From Certhia americana (lineage: Eukaryota; Chordata; Aves; Passeriformes; Certhiidae): a stretch of 64,000 nucleotides of DNA. Position numbers and translations under genes: made by a program. This document shows, in pieces, positions 21,476-34,388 of the stretch (positions are counted from its first letter, which is position 1; each line of letters begins with the position of its first letter). The stretch covers positions 8,966,160-9,030,159 of the forward strand of contig CM031878.1 of the NCBI GenBank assembly GCA_018697195.1, in the 5' to 3' direction. The notes below the pieces were generated by a model. The model did no database searches, was not told where the DNA came from, and saw only the letters and a program-made list of their open reading frames with translations.

Positions 21476-24400
21476 CCATTACTGAACAATCTGTCCTATG
21501 TATAAGTGCCACACCTTGCCAGAGACTGTGCAAAGTCACCTGTGAGCTGGGAGTAGGCTGGATGTGAAATGTCTTTTCCTACAAAGAAACATATTTGGGG
21601 TGTTGTCAAGCTCTCTAGAGTCTCAACTTGATGGAGCTCAAGAAAAAGAAGAAATTATTCCTGCAGCTAAATACAATAAATATATGATTTCTTGCTTAAA
21701 ATGTACAGTAAAAATTATTATAAAAGCCTGAGATAGGCTTTCCTTTGTAGTTCTATAGCTCTTTCCTCTGACTGAAGATCTTTAGTAATATGCTAGTGGT
21801 GACCTAGGAGTGAGTTTCAAATTTGATTATGTTTAGACTGTTTCTTCTGCTGGTTGCATTCTGTGGGAGAAGAATCATTCACAATGGTTGTGTATGCTGT
21901 CTGCACTGCCAACAAACAATGAAGATTTCTTGCTCCTTATCCTCTAACCTTAATACTATCTTTTCATTGCAGCCCTGCAATTTGAGTTTGACTGTTTAGC
22001 AAAGTTTCTGATAAAGGGAATTTTTTATCCCTGACAGTTTTCTCCATGATAAATTGAAATATGAAGTTATTTCCTGGTAAACAGAAGGCAGGCAGGTGCT
22101 CTCTGACTGCCCCCACTTCTCCAGTGTCTCTGGTCTCAAAGTGGTTGTGCACTGTGCAAGTGCTCACAGTAAGTCTTGCTTTCTTGTCTCTTGCTGATGG
22201 GGATAATGCCCATAGTTTTTGTTTTGCAGCTGAGCATTACAGCACAGAATGGAGACATCTTCTGCCACTGACTTATAAGGGGATGGTTCTGCCATACATT
22301 GAATCCAGAGGAAATCTTCAGCATGCTGAAATAAGTGGGATTTTTGTTGGCTTTAGTAAGGTCTGGGTTGCACTTTGCAAGGACTTTGGGTTTGCTCCTG
22401 TGCTCTGCCACAGGAGTCTCCAACCCTTAGATCAAGGACTGAAGTTCTTTAATATTTCCTGCAACATCTGTCTTTTTCTTAGATGTGATGACTTATATTA
22501 GGTAATGATAGTTTTCTTGCTCACTGTGGGCATGAAATGCCATCCCTCCTTTGCCATTGTAATCTCCAAGTAACATACCTGGCTTGATGGATCATTGCCT
22601 TGGGCCATTATTTATAATTGGACAGGATGCAGCAAACCTGAAAGGAATCTGTCTGGGTAACCTAGGTCACAGAGACCTTACCAATCTTCAAAGAACATCT
22701 TTCTTGGTAACACAGCTTTTCTACTGCACAAGAAAAAACCCCATCTATTTGGTCTTAACATCAGAGAGGAGCATCATCCAAAATAAATATAATGAGCCTT
22801 TCCACACAGATTTCCATGCAAATTCCAACATATCTAATTTTTTCACTAGCACGGGAGTGTGTGTAATATATATAGAACACTCTTACCAAGGACTGAGACA
22901 GCAGAGGCATGATTCAATGGCTGGACAATTAGCACTGCTGTTGTAGGCATCTCACCACGGCTTCTGTATAAATACATATTGTAATGCAGAATGCAAAATT
23001 TAAGATAATATAGAAGAGAACAGAATAAAGTCTGTGTTTATCCCTATGCAACCTCAGAAAGGAGTGATCCAGAGTTTTCTTCAAGGGTTTGAAGGTAAAT
23101 CAGGTTAAATATCAATTTCCAAACTTTTGCTGATGAACCACAGCTTAGTTATAGCAATTATTGTTCCTTGTTGTAAATATGAAAACATCTGGTATTAAAT
23201 GCTTGAATCCTGGTGTCTTTATATTTCATATGCTGTGAAAGTGGTAATTATCTCTTGATTTAAGATTTTGGTGCAAAATATTACTATAAATGCAAAATTG
23301 CTAGGCATAGTAAACCCAGTAGAAATTAGGCACCAGTGGTTTTGCTAGTAACACTTACCCAGTGAGTGATAAAACAGACCTTTTAGACAGAGACATTTTA
23401 CCTGGTGTTTTTCCAGTAAGTTCTGGCAGAGCCCACTGCTGACTCTGGGGGTCACTCTGGGGTTTGCACTCTAGAAAGGCCAGGGATATATCTCCAGCAG
23501 CAGTATAAATTGTGGCATTCATGATAGCTCCAGCTCAGCATATTCAGTTGGGTATTCAGAGGGAGAAGTCCATCACATTTCTCCTCAACCAGATATCCTT
23601 GAGCAGTAGGCTTTGACTATTTTATTCTGAAAAGGGAGGCTTCAACTGTATCTGTAACAGAAACAATCCTGTGTCATTGATGAAGGGTTTTGGGATACAG
23701 GCGCCACAAATAACAAGTAATTTTTGGTTTAAAAAACCAAAACTTAACTAAGTTAATGAAACTTGTGCTCACAGATGTCAATTTTACTACAAGGAGGTTT
23801 CCAACAGCTCCCAAGGCTGTGCATTCATGTGTGGGTTGGCGTGAAGATTTCCAGCACAGATAGATCTGAGCAAACTGATCTTCATTCCTTGATTACCACA
23901 AATGAGATGCCCCTAAAAGGTGTATGTCTGCACCCAAGATAATCATCCTTGTCTGTCCTTTTAGTCAGTTGAGGAGAAAAACAGACCCTTAGAAGATAGA
24001 ATTTCTGTCTTAGACAGACAGCTCAAAACAAGCTGGGTGAGTCATGCCTTAATGGTGCCTGTCTTCCTTTGCTCACTTTGAAGGAAGGTAGGGGGTGACT
24101 AGGACAAATACAAATATTTATGCTATAGACTTCCAAAACTGGATTAAACTTTCCTGTTTCCATTTTTTAAAAGAATATGTTTAAGATATTTAAGTTTGAT
24201 TTATACTTAATTTCCAGAAAAATGGTTTGTCTTCCAGATCAGCAGTATTTATATTACCACTTCTTTTCAGGAATAACTGGTTCTATCCACAAAAGACCAA
24301 AATTGTTGTGGGGTTCAGCACTGTGATAACTCAAGGCTGGCTCCTGAAAGGCACAAAAGAGGAAGGATGCCTGAGCATCCTTCCCTTCGCATTCCTGTCA

Positions 24401-24984
24401 AACAGAAGCCAGCCATAGTTATTTACACATGGGTGGAAGACATGAAGGTGTCTGTATGAAACACAGCCAGTCATCAGCAGAACAGGGATGGGGATGGGTG
24501 GCTGTTGTGCATCCTGTCCAGCTCATTACCCAGAGAGTCAGTTGTTTCTACACCTGCAATAACCAAACCCAGAGGAGACAGAATTTGATATTACCGCGAC
24601 CATTGTTTACTTTCTAATTAAGTCTTGTTGCTAAAATTCACATTTCATCTTTGAAAGCTGTTATTTTCATAACTTGCGGGGTTGTCATCTGTATCTGGGG
24701 GAAATAATCTATCTAGAGCACATATGGTACCTCAGGCATCAGAGCATGAGGAATGCAGGCACACTTATGGCCCAAATCAGCTTCTCATGGGAATTCCCCG
24801 TTTATCCAGGGCCCAGGAAACTGTTTCAGACTCTCAAGGCCATCAGGCCTTGCCCCTCCTGGTCATGGACCTTGCTGGTTGGGATCTCTGCCCATGGCCC
24901 AATAAACCAGGCTGGCCTTGGCCTGTTCCCATCCCCAGGAAGGTGCCCAGGGCTGAGGCTGGGCATTGGTTGGGGAGGGGACCC
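21476..24984. other. Intergenic DNA between C6 and C7
   Basis: No gene is recognised. It contains a small perfect inverted repeat at 24361-24384 (10-bp arms, 4-nt spacer) and a 9-bp palindromic foldback near 23719-23742. The 146-codon open frame at 22061-22501 has no family resemblance I can see. Confidence 0.55.
24361..24384. repeat. 10-bp inverted repeat, 4-nt spacer
   Basis: ggaaggatgc, ctga, gcatccttcc. A small perfect foldback in the intergenic region, close to chance expectation for a window this size. Confidence 0.9.
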
Positions 24985-25415
24985 ATTGGAATGAACCCAG
25001 AGGAGGCCACAAAGATGATCAGGTCCTGGAACATCTCTCCTATGAAGAAAGACTGAGAGAGTTGCAGCTGTTCAGCCTGGAGAAGACTTCTGAAAGACTT
25101 CGTAGAACGTTCCACCAGAATGCTAAGTGAAGCCCATGAGAGAGAGCTGGAGAGGGACTTTTTGCAAGAGCATAGGACAAGGGGAAATTACTTCAAGCTG
25201 AAAGAGAGTAGATTTAGATTTAGATTAGATGTTAGGAAGAAATTCTTTACTATGCATGTGGGGGGGCACTGGAACAGATTGCCCAGAGAAATTGTGGATA
25301 CCTCAGGCTGGACAGGAGTTTGAGCAACCTGATCTAGTGAAAGATTATGCCTATGGAATGGGGAGTGATCTTTAAAGTCCCTTCCACCAGCATTTTATGG
25401 TTTCATAAGCTAGCA
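24985..25415 (+). mobile_element. CR1 LINE fragment (+)
   Basis: It carries the run from aggaggccacaaagatgatcaggtcctggaacatctc through gaagaaagactgagagagttgcagctgttcagcctggag to gaacagattgcccagagaaattgtggat and cttccaccagcattttatggttt. This is a + oriented CR1 3' region with several substitutions. The 5' edge is approximate. Confidence 0.9.
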
Positions 25416-28400
25416 GGTATTGCCTGCTGCCCTGGGAGTCCCTAGGGAGACAGGGCCCCTATGGCACACAAGAAAATGAAGAAGTACACATTTATCTGGA
25501 AATCTAAAACATGTCAGCAAGTGCAAACTTATAATGATATTTTCTTCACTGGGCACATAACCTGGTTACCAGGGACTTTCTCCCTCTCATGTTCTCTTCT
25601 GTCGAGACCTTCCTAAATAATAGAATCAGTCTTCATCTTTTATTAGATTCTTCTGTGAGTATAGTGTAATTGTGCAGCTGATAGAAGAACCTTAGCTTTT
25701 ACGTGATATCTTCCTTTTCAGACAAATCAACTACAAAAAATTATCACACAAGTGATTGTGGGTAACTGGGCACCAAGTGTGAATTTCAGGCCCATGTGTT
25801 AAGGTCAATGTGACCCGTGTGTTAAAACCCACACAGGGAGAAAATAAAGCTGATTATCTGCAGTTTCCTCAGTTCACTGGCTGTTTATGTGTATCTCAGG
25901 AAGGCTTTCTGACACAGCACTCTAAAGCAACCGATCTGTAGCTTCATATTACCAGTCCCGAGAGAGAGCTGCAATAAACAGTAAAGCAGAAATGAGATCT
26001 GTTCCTGGAAATCAGCTCAGCTAGAGGCAATTGAAACTTATAGCAGAATCAACTATGTCTGGTTGAAAGTACTTAAGTTTTTGCTTTTCTCGATTTCCGC
26101 AATTGTTGTTTATGATGCACATCTAATCAGGAAGATTCAGGTTATATTAAGGAGGTGGCATATGTGTCACTGTCAATGCCTCTTTGCAGAAATGAGTCAC
26201 TGAACACACCACCAGGCACTCTTGGGGGTGCAGAACTGAGGAAGGCCCTGACCTCAATGAAGCCCATCAATGCTTCCCCCAGCACAGCTCGATAATATTA
26301 CAGAAAGGTGATGATCTTGGTTTACCAGGAAAAATATCTATTAGAAAAACACACCTTCTCCAAGGACTACAGGGACAAAGAGCCATGACACACACCAGCC
26401 AGGCTGCTGAATTCAACAGGCATTCTTCAGATTTCAGAAGGTAAAATAAGCTGGCCTTCTATCAGGTTTGGAGAGTACAGAGCTCTGTAGACACCTGTGT
26501 CCTTGTCAGAGCTGTAGAATAGAAGATAATGAAGCCATATGCCCAGTACTTGATTGAAAATGTCTCAATGACCCACAACCCCTCTTTCTCCATCTTGGTC
26601 TCTGTAATTGTGACATGAATTGGCCATTGAAAAGGTGAAGTCTTAGTGAGGATTGGACGGAGACCTGCTACCCCTGAGAAATGGATTCAGTATAACTATC
26701 AAATGCCTTGATTTAGGTCCACATTTTCAATCCTAAATTTGATGCCCAGTCCTTGGACTAACAAAAGATCTATGATTTCTGGTTACAAAGCTTTGTACTG
26801 CATGTAATGACCTGCTGATTTCATTTCAAAGGTTTGAAAGGTAGAAATGAGCCTGACAAATAAGTACCTCTCATGAAATCATTCTGGGAGCTACTACCAG
26901 GGATCATGCAGGAGAAAAAAAAGTATTTAGCAAATAAATAGCACTTCAGAGTTGGACTTCAGCAATGGCCTAATTTCCTGGAAGTATTTCAGAACGGTTC
27001 CTTTATAAAGCAGTTACATTTAGTGTTTCATTGCTTGTGTAAGTTCAGGATACTTTTAGAGAGAAGTGGTTTTTGTTCTATGTTCACAGAAGCAGCAGAG
27101 AAGGGTCACCATAACATTGCAGCCATTTCTGTCTTCTGTAAAGCAGCCTGGTTGTATATGTGCTGCTAAAATGGAAGAGGACCAGGCCATGGGGTCCAGA
27201 AAGTGGCGCATGATTATCCTTCCTGTTGAATTATTTAATGTGATTTTGGTCTGTACTAGCTGGTTCTTCCCCAAAAGATCATCTGGGGCCAACTGAACCA
27301 TTCACACGGGCCAGGGACTGTTTCCAGCAAGACTTCTATTTTTGTGGGGTTAGTTGGCTGGATGTGAACTACACCCCTTTGCCTCTGGGACTGCAAAATG
27401 AGGCCTTTCCTCAGTTTTATTTACAGTTACAATCACTGGTTATTTGCTCTTTCCCAGGAATTCCTAGACTTGATTTACTTTATCCACATGCCCATATCTC
27501 TTATGAAACTCTCTAGCCTGCATTAGGGGAGGACAACAGTCCATTAGGGACAAGCAACAGTCCAAAGGGTCAGAGCTCAGGGCCAGAGAAATGTTCCAGT
27601 TTTTGGAGTGTAAATGAAACATGACATAGTATTTCAGTCATCTGAGATGTCAAAAGGGGCTGGGAAATTTTAAGAAACCAAAATGTGATAGTATTAACCA
27701 AATCCTCAAGCAATATTCCCTACATATCTTCAAGCTCTTTTAAGTAAAACCTGCGTGGTACAATAGCTGATGGTATTAGATGATAAACACCTCATATCTG
27801 GTTTTGTTTGCTAGGGAATAATTTCTTAATAAATACATGTGAAATTCAGGGTTATTGCATTAGCATCTGTGAACACATGGTTGTTTTCTCTGTGAAATTC
27901 CTCTGAGAATTACTGTGTCAACATTTGTTGTGCAATGGTCTTATTTGCTGTGTAACAGGGTGAGACCAGCAGTGTGTTTTCCTGTAACTGTGAATTTTTT
28001 CTTGGCTGACACAGCATGCAGGGCCCTGCTAAAAACATCTGCATTACTTACTGGCTTGATGGGTGCCTGGGGGGTGTGTGCAGGTATGTGTGTGCACACA
28101 GGTGCAAAACTACACAGTTACTGGAGGGACTGGAAAGTCTTTAGCACTGGCCAACACCAGTACAAGTCTTAGTGTCTTGGTTTAGTTTTTAGCCTTATGA
28201 TGTATGTACTATCATTCTAAAATCAATGAAACCTGAGAAAAACCTTGGGTGAAGCAGCAAAACAGCAGTCAGTCTTTGTTAGTCCTTGCAGTTGTGGCTG
28301 GCACTGCTGGCCCCAGCTCTCTATTTGTGCCACCTCTTAATAGCCTTAAAGATGGCTGAAAGTCTCAAAGCACTGTCTGGTGTTCATGTTCATGGTAATC

Positions 28401-31400
28401 CATTTCAACCTCTTCAGTGTTTATTAGCCAGCCAAAGTATTTCCCCAGTGCAGCTACATGGTCTCCAGACCAGGCTATCTTGTGTCTGGACAGCTTAAAG
28501 AGCAGTAAGAATTGTATACATAGCCTAAAACTATCTTTGGGATTCACAGGGATCCAGTCGTCTGAGAATGAGACTTTATTGGTGAGTTTCCATAAAATCT
28601 GGTAGAAGAAACAATGTAGAGAGAGAAAAAGAATAAAAGCCATATTATTCTGTAGATAATGTTCCCAAATTTTCCCTCTGAGAGACACAATGCTTCTTCT
28701 TCTTGCTACAACCAGTGTTCCAAGGACCAGGAGAAGTTTCGTTGCATCTTTGTGGGTGCTTTGCGTACTGGAAAAGACAATATCCAGTATGTGTGTTCTG
28801 GAACAATGGTATATAGTGAAATAAAGATGACAATCCTGTTTTCAGGTCTGTATCAACATGTATGTGTCCTGAGAGATTTCGCAGCCAAGAAATGCCATCT
28901 TTGGCATCTTTTTCTATTTGGAGAGGATTTGCAGCAGCCTTGGCTTCTACACGTGTGTGGGCTAATTGCACAAGTAGAATGCTATAGCCAGTTTTATGCA
29001 CGTCCTGGTACTTACATAGCTCTCGTCATCATAAGATTTGATAACCCGAGTAATAGTCCACAAATAAAAGAATATTGCTTGTGTTGGTTGACTGTTGGGA
29101 TCAATAATGCCTGTAGTATAAACAAGTTCAGTTATCAACATGAATTGCATAATTATTCAGAAAGTGAATAATACAATCACTTCAAAAGTCTCAGTGTAAT
29201 AGTTGTCAACAGTAAATTATAAAACCATGGCTTTGCTTTACCAGAAACTACTGATCTAGTCTTGTTAAACTGTCACTGCCCAAAATCACTGCTGGCAGCT
29301 GTTTGCACATTTTATCTCTTGCTAAATTTATTTTGTATAGTCACACAATGCAGTTCTTAGAGGCTGCATAATAAAATTCCATTTAGAAAAGTGCTAAAGT
29401 GAGTTGATAGTTTTCTCTTGCATGCTGTGGCATAGAACTCTGTTCACTGGCCCCTGACCACAAGAAGTGAAAACAGCCACCTAAGGAACACATACAGGAG
29501 AGCAGGTCCCAGAAGCTGAGCTCTGAGCAATTAGCATGTCTCCCGAGTTAAGCCAGAAGATCCAGTGTGCCAACAGCATCTTTCTGCTGGTCAGAAACAG
29601 CTCCTTTGTGTTTTGCAGTAGAGAGAAAAAGAAATCAATAGCCGTTTATATTCCTGTGCCCCCTGTCATACACAGTAATAGCTCTGCTGTTGCTTACAGT
29701 GGCAGCTCATCACAGTGAGCAATGTGGCAGAGCCAGTGTGGTGGGAATGGAGCTGATCCATAATAGCGTTACAAACGTGGTGATGCAATGGCTTCAGGTG
29801 GTAGCAAGGCCAGGGCAGGAGGTTATTGAAGATTCTATTAGGGCTGGAATGAACAAAGAAGTGATGCAAGGGCTCTCAGACTGAAAGAAACTGGCAAAAT
29901 TGTCAGGTGTAAAGAAATTGCGAAGGTGTTTTGTCAGGTTATGACTGGCAAGCGAGGTGAAAGAACAAGTTAAATCCTGCAAGAAGAGATGGAAGAGTGG
30001 AAGTGCACTGGCCAAAGCTGTCTCAAGAAGTCATTAAGAGAACAGGGAGAAAAGTGACTTCTCAATGGTGGGGAAAAATATATCAAGTAAATGTTATTTT
30101 TGACAGCTTTTTCATATTTTCAGGCTATGTTCTACCTCAAAACATTTTTCTTTCAGTTAATGGTGTTTAGCTTTTGGCAGGGCACTAAACTGCAGATCTG
30201 TTTTCATCTTGAAGGGTCTTGCCCAGGGCTGCAAATCAGGGAGTGCTTTGGGAATCACAGTACCCTGCTCTATGTGTCTCTCATTCTGTATGGCAAAGAA
30301 TGCCTCTGGGTGTCAGGAGATGAGATCAAGGAGCCATGAGAAGCACACTGGGGAAAAAGTGAAAAAGAGATTTGCAAAGGATACCTCACTCTACTATTGC
30401 TACTATTAGTACTTTAACAACAGCAGGTTGGTGGGGACAGCTTGCTATCCTTCAGTTAGTCTCCAGATATACACTAGTCCCAAATCTTGTCTATGCAGGT
30501 GGATTCCCAGCTGGCAGGAACTTAGGAAGCTTCTCTCCTGTCACAGTATAGGCAGACAAATTTTCTATCACTCTGCAGATGTTAATTTTCTGCTTCCAGA
30601 TTAGGAAAAAACAATATCAGAAGAGTTTTATTCCCTCCTAGGTTTCTATTAGCTTTTTGGCTGTTCTTCCTGGAGATATTCCACATCTTATGCCTAACCT
30701 GGGGACACTACTGCTCTATGATAGTCCTGATGTATCCTTCCCACCTTCACTTCTAGGGCATCTCCTCCTTTTTACAGCTTTTCATTGTTCACAAGGGGAG
30801 CCTGTCACATGGGTATTTGAGCAGAAATCTAGTTTTGTGCCCCCTTCAATAGTATGTGAGCCTGTAGTTTATCTTTTAAGAACATGTAGTGCATGATTAG
30901 ATCTGAAAGGGATGGATTCTTCATTATCTTTCATGAAAATAGGCAGGTGGGGAGAGGAAGATCTCTCCTATATCTGCCCCAGGTGACAGACACAATGCAG
31001 ACTTACTTCCTATTACTCTGATTATCTACACCAAAAATAAATTCCTAGAAACCCAGGTTTTAATACTGCTGCTGCTTAGCAGACTACTTTTTTTGCAAGG
31101 AAGCAACAAAGGCTGAACTTCATCCCGCAGGCTAAAAATGCTTACCAAATAGTGTTAACTAGGAGGAATTTTTTCAGCATTCCTGTTTTACAGAGGTCCC
31201 TTCATTCTGTTCTTGTGCCTACTGCTCTGCATCAGGCAAGCCTTTTTACTGAGCAGTTTGTGATACCTTCCAAGTAAGTCACTGGCCTCAGATGATCTTG
31301 GCACTGTGGATAATAAGCTTACCCTACCTAGATCTGTTTAGCTTAGCTTGATCTGAGTTGAATTTAATCTGCCACAGCTGTCCAGAGCTCTGATTCTCTA

Positions 31401-33459
31401 ATATCAAACACCTGCCAAGTATCCTGGTAATATGGTCATAGGGCAAATGCATGGTCATTTAATTCTGGCAAAACAAAGGGGTGTACCACTTTCTGCCAGG
31501 TATTTTTGCTAAGCTTATTGATTCCATGGAACCATGTTTCTCCCCTTATCTGACACTCACTCATCTTATTTTGCTTTCTTTCTGAGAAAAAATGTCCTGA
31601 TTTATTTGTCAATTTAATATCAGTATGGTGGACCACAGTGACTGGAGATGCTTCTGTACTGAAAGGGACAGAATGTGGCCAGCAGACATGCATACCAGAG
31701 GAATGACTGTGTGACTGGACGGACTGTGTGACTGAACAGGGTCATCCTAGACACTGGTCCTACATGAGCCTGTTTTCTTTCAATGAATAGTCATATTCAC
31801 TTTACTTTTCCTCTCATGCAGCGTTAAAGAGTCAACTAGTTAGTTAAAAAATAAAAAACAGAAAAATCCCATAATGGCTATTCCAAAATGCTGTAAGATG
31901 TACTCAGGTTTTCAGAAGGGATGAGGGAAATGAAATTCTCCTGATGTGGCAGGGAAGTCACAAGTCAGACACACAAAGGAGTGTGGTGTCACAGTAGGAA
32001 GGAGAGCAGATCCTTGCTGGACACCTTCAGTCTGACAGCAGGAGGGAATGTATCTGTGAGGAGCCCATAGAGCTGAATGGGCTGAAAAGTAGGAGGGGAA
32101 AAGATGGAGTGGGTAATTAGAAAGAAAAAGGAGAGATAAAGGATTTAGATAGGTCAGATAGAAAGTGAGATGTCAGGGACTGAATAAAGCATCTCAAATG
32201 CAGCCTTCATTAATATTTTGGCTGCCTTATCTCAGACTAATTTATTTTTGGACATGGAGAGCTGTTCCTGCTGATGTATTGAGATGATTATCTAGCAACT
32301 TTATTGTTTTTTGAAGCAGGAATTTCCAACGTTTCTTGAGGCCCTGTGCTGGTTTTCCACGTTTCCCTATGTTTGAAGACATGAATCACCAAGTCACTAT
32401 TATTTCTGTGCTATCTATCAGGAAATTTCCCAGTGATTTGTTCTTGCCTTGAGCAAATATGGAAGCTATTGCTACCCAGTGAACGCATGGTCTAATCACA
32501 TCGTGCCAAATGCCACAAGAAAAAGGTTAGAAATTGTGGACAAGAGCCTTGAGAGTAATCAAATAAGCAAACACATGGGTGCTCTACAAAGAACTACTTA
32601 CTACTCCAGAGTAAATAATAAAGACAAAATAGCTGACTAAATTTATTTTGATTTTATTCTACTTATTCTCATCTGTATGCTATTAACAAAAATTTATTAT
32701 TTGCTCAAGAAATACAAATAACCAGGATTCACAACCTGATATCATTTCCCAGAAAGGGTAAAGGTCAGGGGGTCCTTTCAGTTGGTGTGTGGCAGCCTTC
32801 CCCTCCAACATGGCAACCCCCACAACAGAGACTCTCCAAGGAAAGCCACTCCTATTCTGGCTTACTCTTTATCACCAGCATCACAGAAAACAAAGCTTTA
32901 TTCAGCTGAGGGCAAGGTTTATGCAAGTAAACTACTGGTAGAAACATGATAAACAAGAGAGATATTTAATCTTACGATATTACTGGTAGTAAGAAATAAA
33001 GTTTGTTGCTTTTAAAGCATACATACATATCATACATGGTGATAGTACTGCACTTGGTTGAACATCCACTTGCTATCCAGCCCTTCATCCTTGTCCAAGA
33101 ATAGTCAGAAGGGGTGGGACTGACAGCATGGATGTCTAAATGGACTTGCAATATGTAAGCAAAGACATCATGGTCCAGCTATGCCAGAGAGAATGAATAG
33201 TTCTGCAAGGAAAGAGTGTAGGAGACTTTTATTCAGGAATAGTCTTTGAAGATTATCCAGTGGTATCTCCAAGGAGACTGCATGCAGAATGTCTTCATTG
33301 CTGTAAGGATGTGTTTTCAATAATAGTTGCCTTTGAGAAAATTTTGCTAAGGCAGAAGGCCTCTTTGTGCAACTGTCTGTAAGGAAACCAGTCTAGGCAC
33401 AAACATAAATGTATGACAAATGTAACTGTAACAATGTTACCTGTGCTTACAAGTATAGC

Positions 33460-33460
<1 letters not shown>
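25416..33460. other. Intergenic DNA between C6 and C7
   Basis: About 8 kb with no gene I can identify. It includes a cluster of overlapping open frames on both strands at 28365-29171 (see findings) and a 24-nt block at 32898-32921 that recurs at 35714-35737. Human MROH2B lies in the matching interval, but I find no exon here that I can assign to it. Confidence 0.55.

Positions 33461-33509
<49 letters not shown>
33461..33509. repeat. (AAT)n microsatellite
   Basis: About 16 uninterrupted AAT units, roughly 700 nt downstream of the C7 stop and 210 nt beyond its candidate poly(A) signal. It translates as a poly-Leu/poly-Asn shadow and is not coding. Confidence 0.95.
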
Positions 33510-33510
<1 letters not shown>

Positions 33511-33717
33511 TGTAAAATGGCGATTTTTTGTGAAGTGGTTCTGTGTATAAGGAGCTGCAAGCATAGATGTATTCTCATCTATGATATGGCTTTACTATTT
33601 AATATGGCTTTACTATTAATGCACATTGTTTTGACATTTAAGTGCATTAGGCTCAACATGTTCAGTTCTGTGCAGACTGTTTGCTCAACTGAGTAGCATA
33701 TGGTAGAAAGAAGCTGC

Positions 33718-33723
33718 TTTATT
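33718..33723 (-). promoter_or_regulatory. Candidate C7 polyadenylation signal AATAAA
   Basis: TTTATT on the + strand reads AATAAA on the C7 strand, 484 nt after the C7 stop. Another lies at 33228-33233. The stop itself is followed at once by an AAATAAG that is not canonical. The choice is unproven. Confidence 0.35.
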
Positions 33724-34206
33724 AAAAGAGAAGAATCATACCTTTTACTCTGTAAAGCTTAGTCTATATGTTTTGCTAATCCAAATCTACTCAGTGCAAG
33801 CATATGTTTGTGTGGCTTTAAGAAAAACATATTGACAATGTCAAACATGGCAATGCATCACTCTAATAGCTAATTTGGCTACTTTTTGTAACGGCTACTT
33901 TGACTATTTCCACTTCAGCAATACTTTTTAATTCTGATGGAAATATGAAGTAAATCTGCCAGTGGTAAGGCTGGTGCCTAAGCAAGGTCTCTGTTGTGAG
34001 CAGCCACGGCAAGTGCATCTCTGTCTAACAAAGAGCCTCAGGCCTTGATTCAGAGCAGACCAGATGCACAGTCTCATCAGCTGTGATGGATTTCACAGCA
34101 GAGCTTACATTTGGCAGAGCAAGGCTCAAAGTATGTCCTGACCAAGAGCTGACACGTTTTGACATATCCCCTAGCAATAAGCAAAATATAGCATAACATA
34201 TCTTAT

Positions 34207-34388
34207 TTACTCTGTGTCACAGGGCCTTATGCTGACAAGGGTGACAGTCTCCCCCTGGCATCTGAGCAGCCCAACCTCACACTCGGTCATGGTCTGACGG
34301 CCAGCAGAGCCACTCAGTTCAGCACAGACCTGCGCTCCTCTTTCCTCACACAGCACATCTTCATCACAAACACAGATGTTGGATGGCA
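34207..34388 (-). CDS. C7: C7 last exon: FIM2 and stop
   Basis: Acceptor ttgcttag on the minus strand, just right of 34388; TAA at 34209-34207. It encodes [20 protein letters not shown], then [15 protein letters not shown] and VSIRPCDTE. The CEVG-LRC-G and SIRPC text is characteristic of the C7 C terminus. It is 182 nt, equal to the C6 partner. Confidence 0.96.

Noticed and set aside
22061..22501. 146-codon + strand frame
   Set aside because: No recognised domain, no codon or splice evidence; length is within chance for 64 kb of six frames.
24674..25115. Overlapping frames of 90-124 codons on both strands
   Set aside because: They straddle the left edge of a CR1 copy and adjacent GC-rich DNA, with no splice-site support.
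33295..33564. 89-codon frame with a poly-Leu run
   Set aside because: Translation of the (AAT)n microsatellite.
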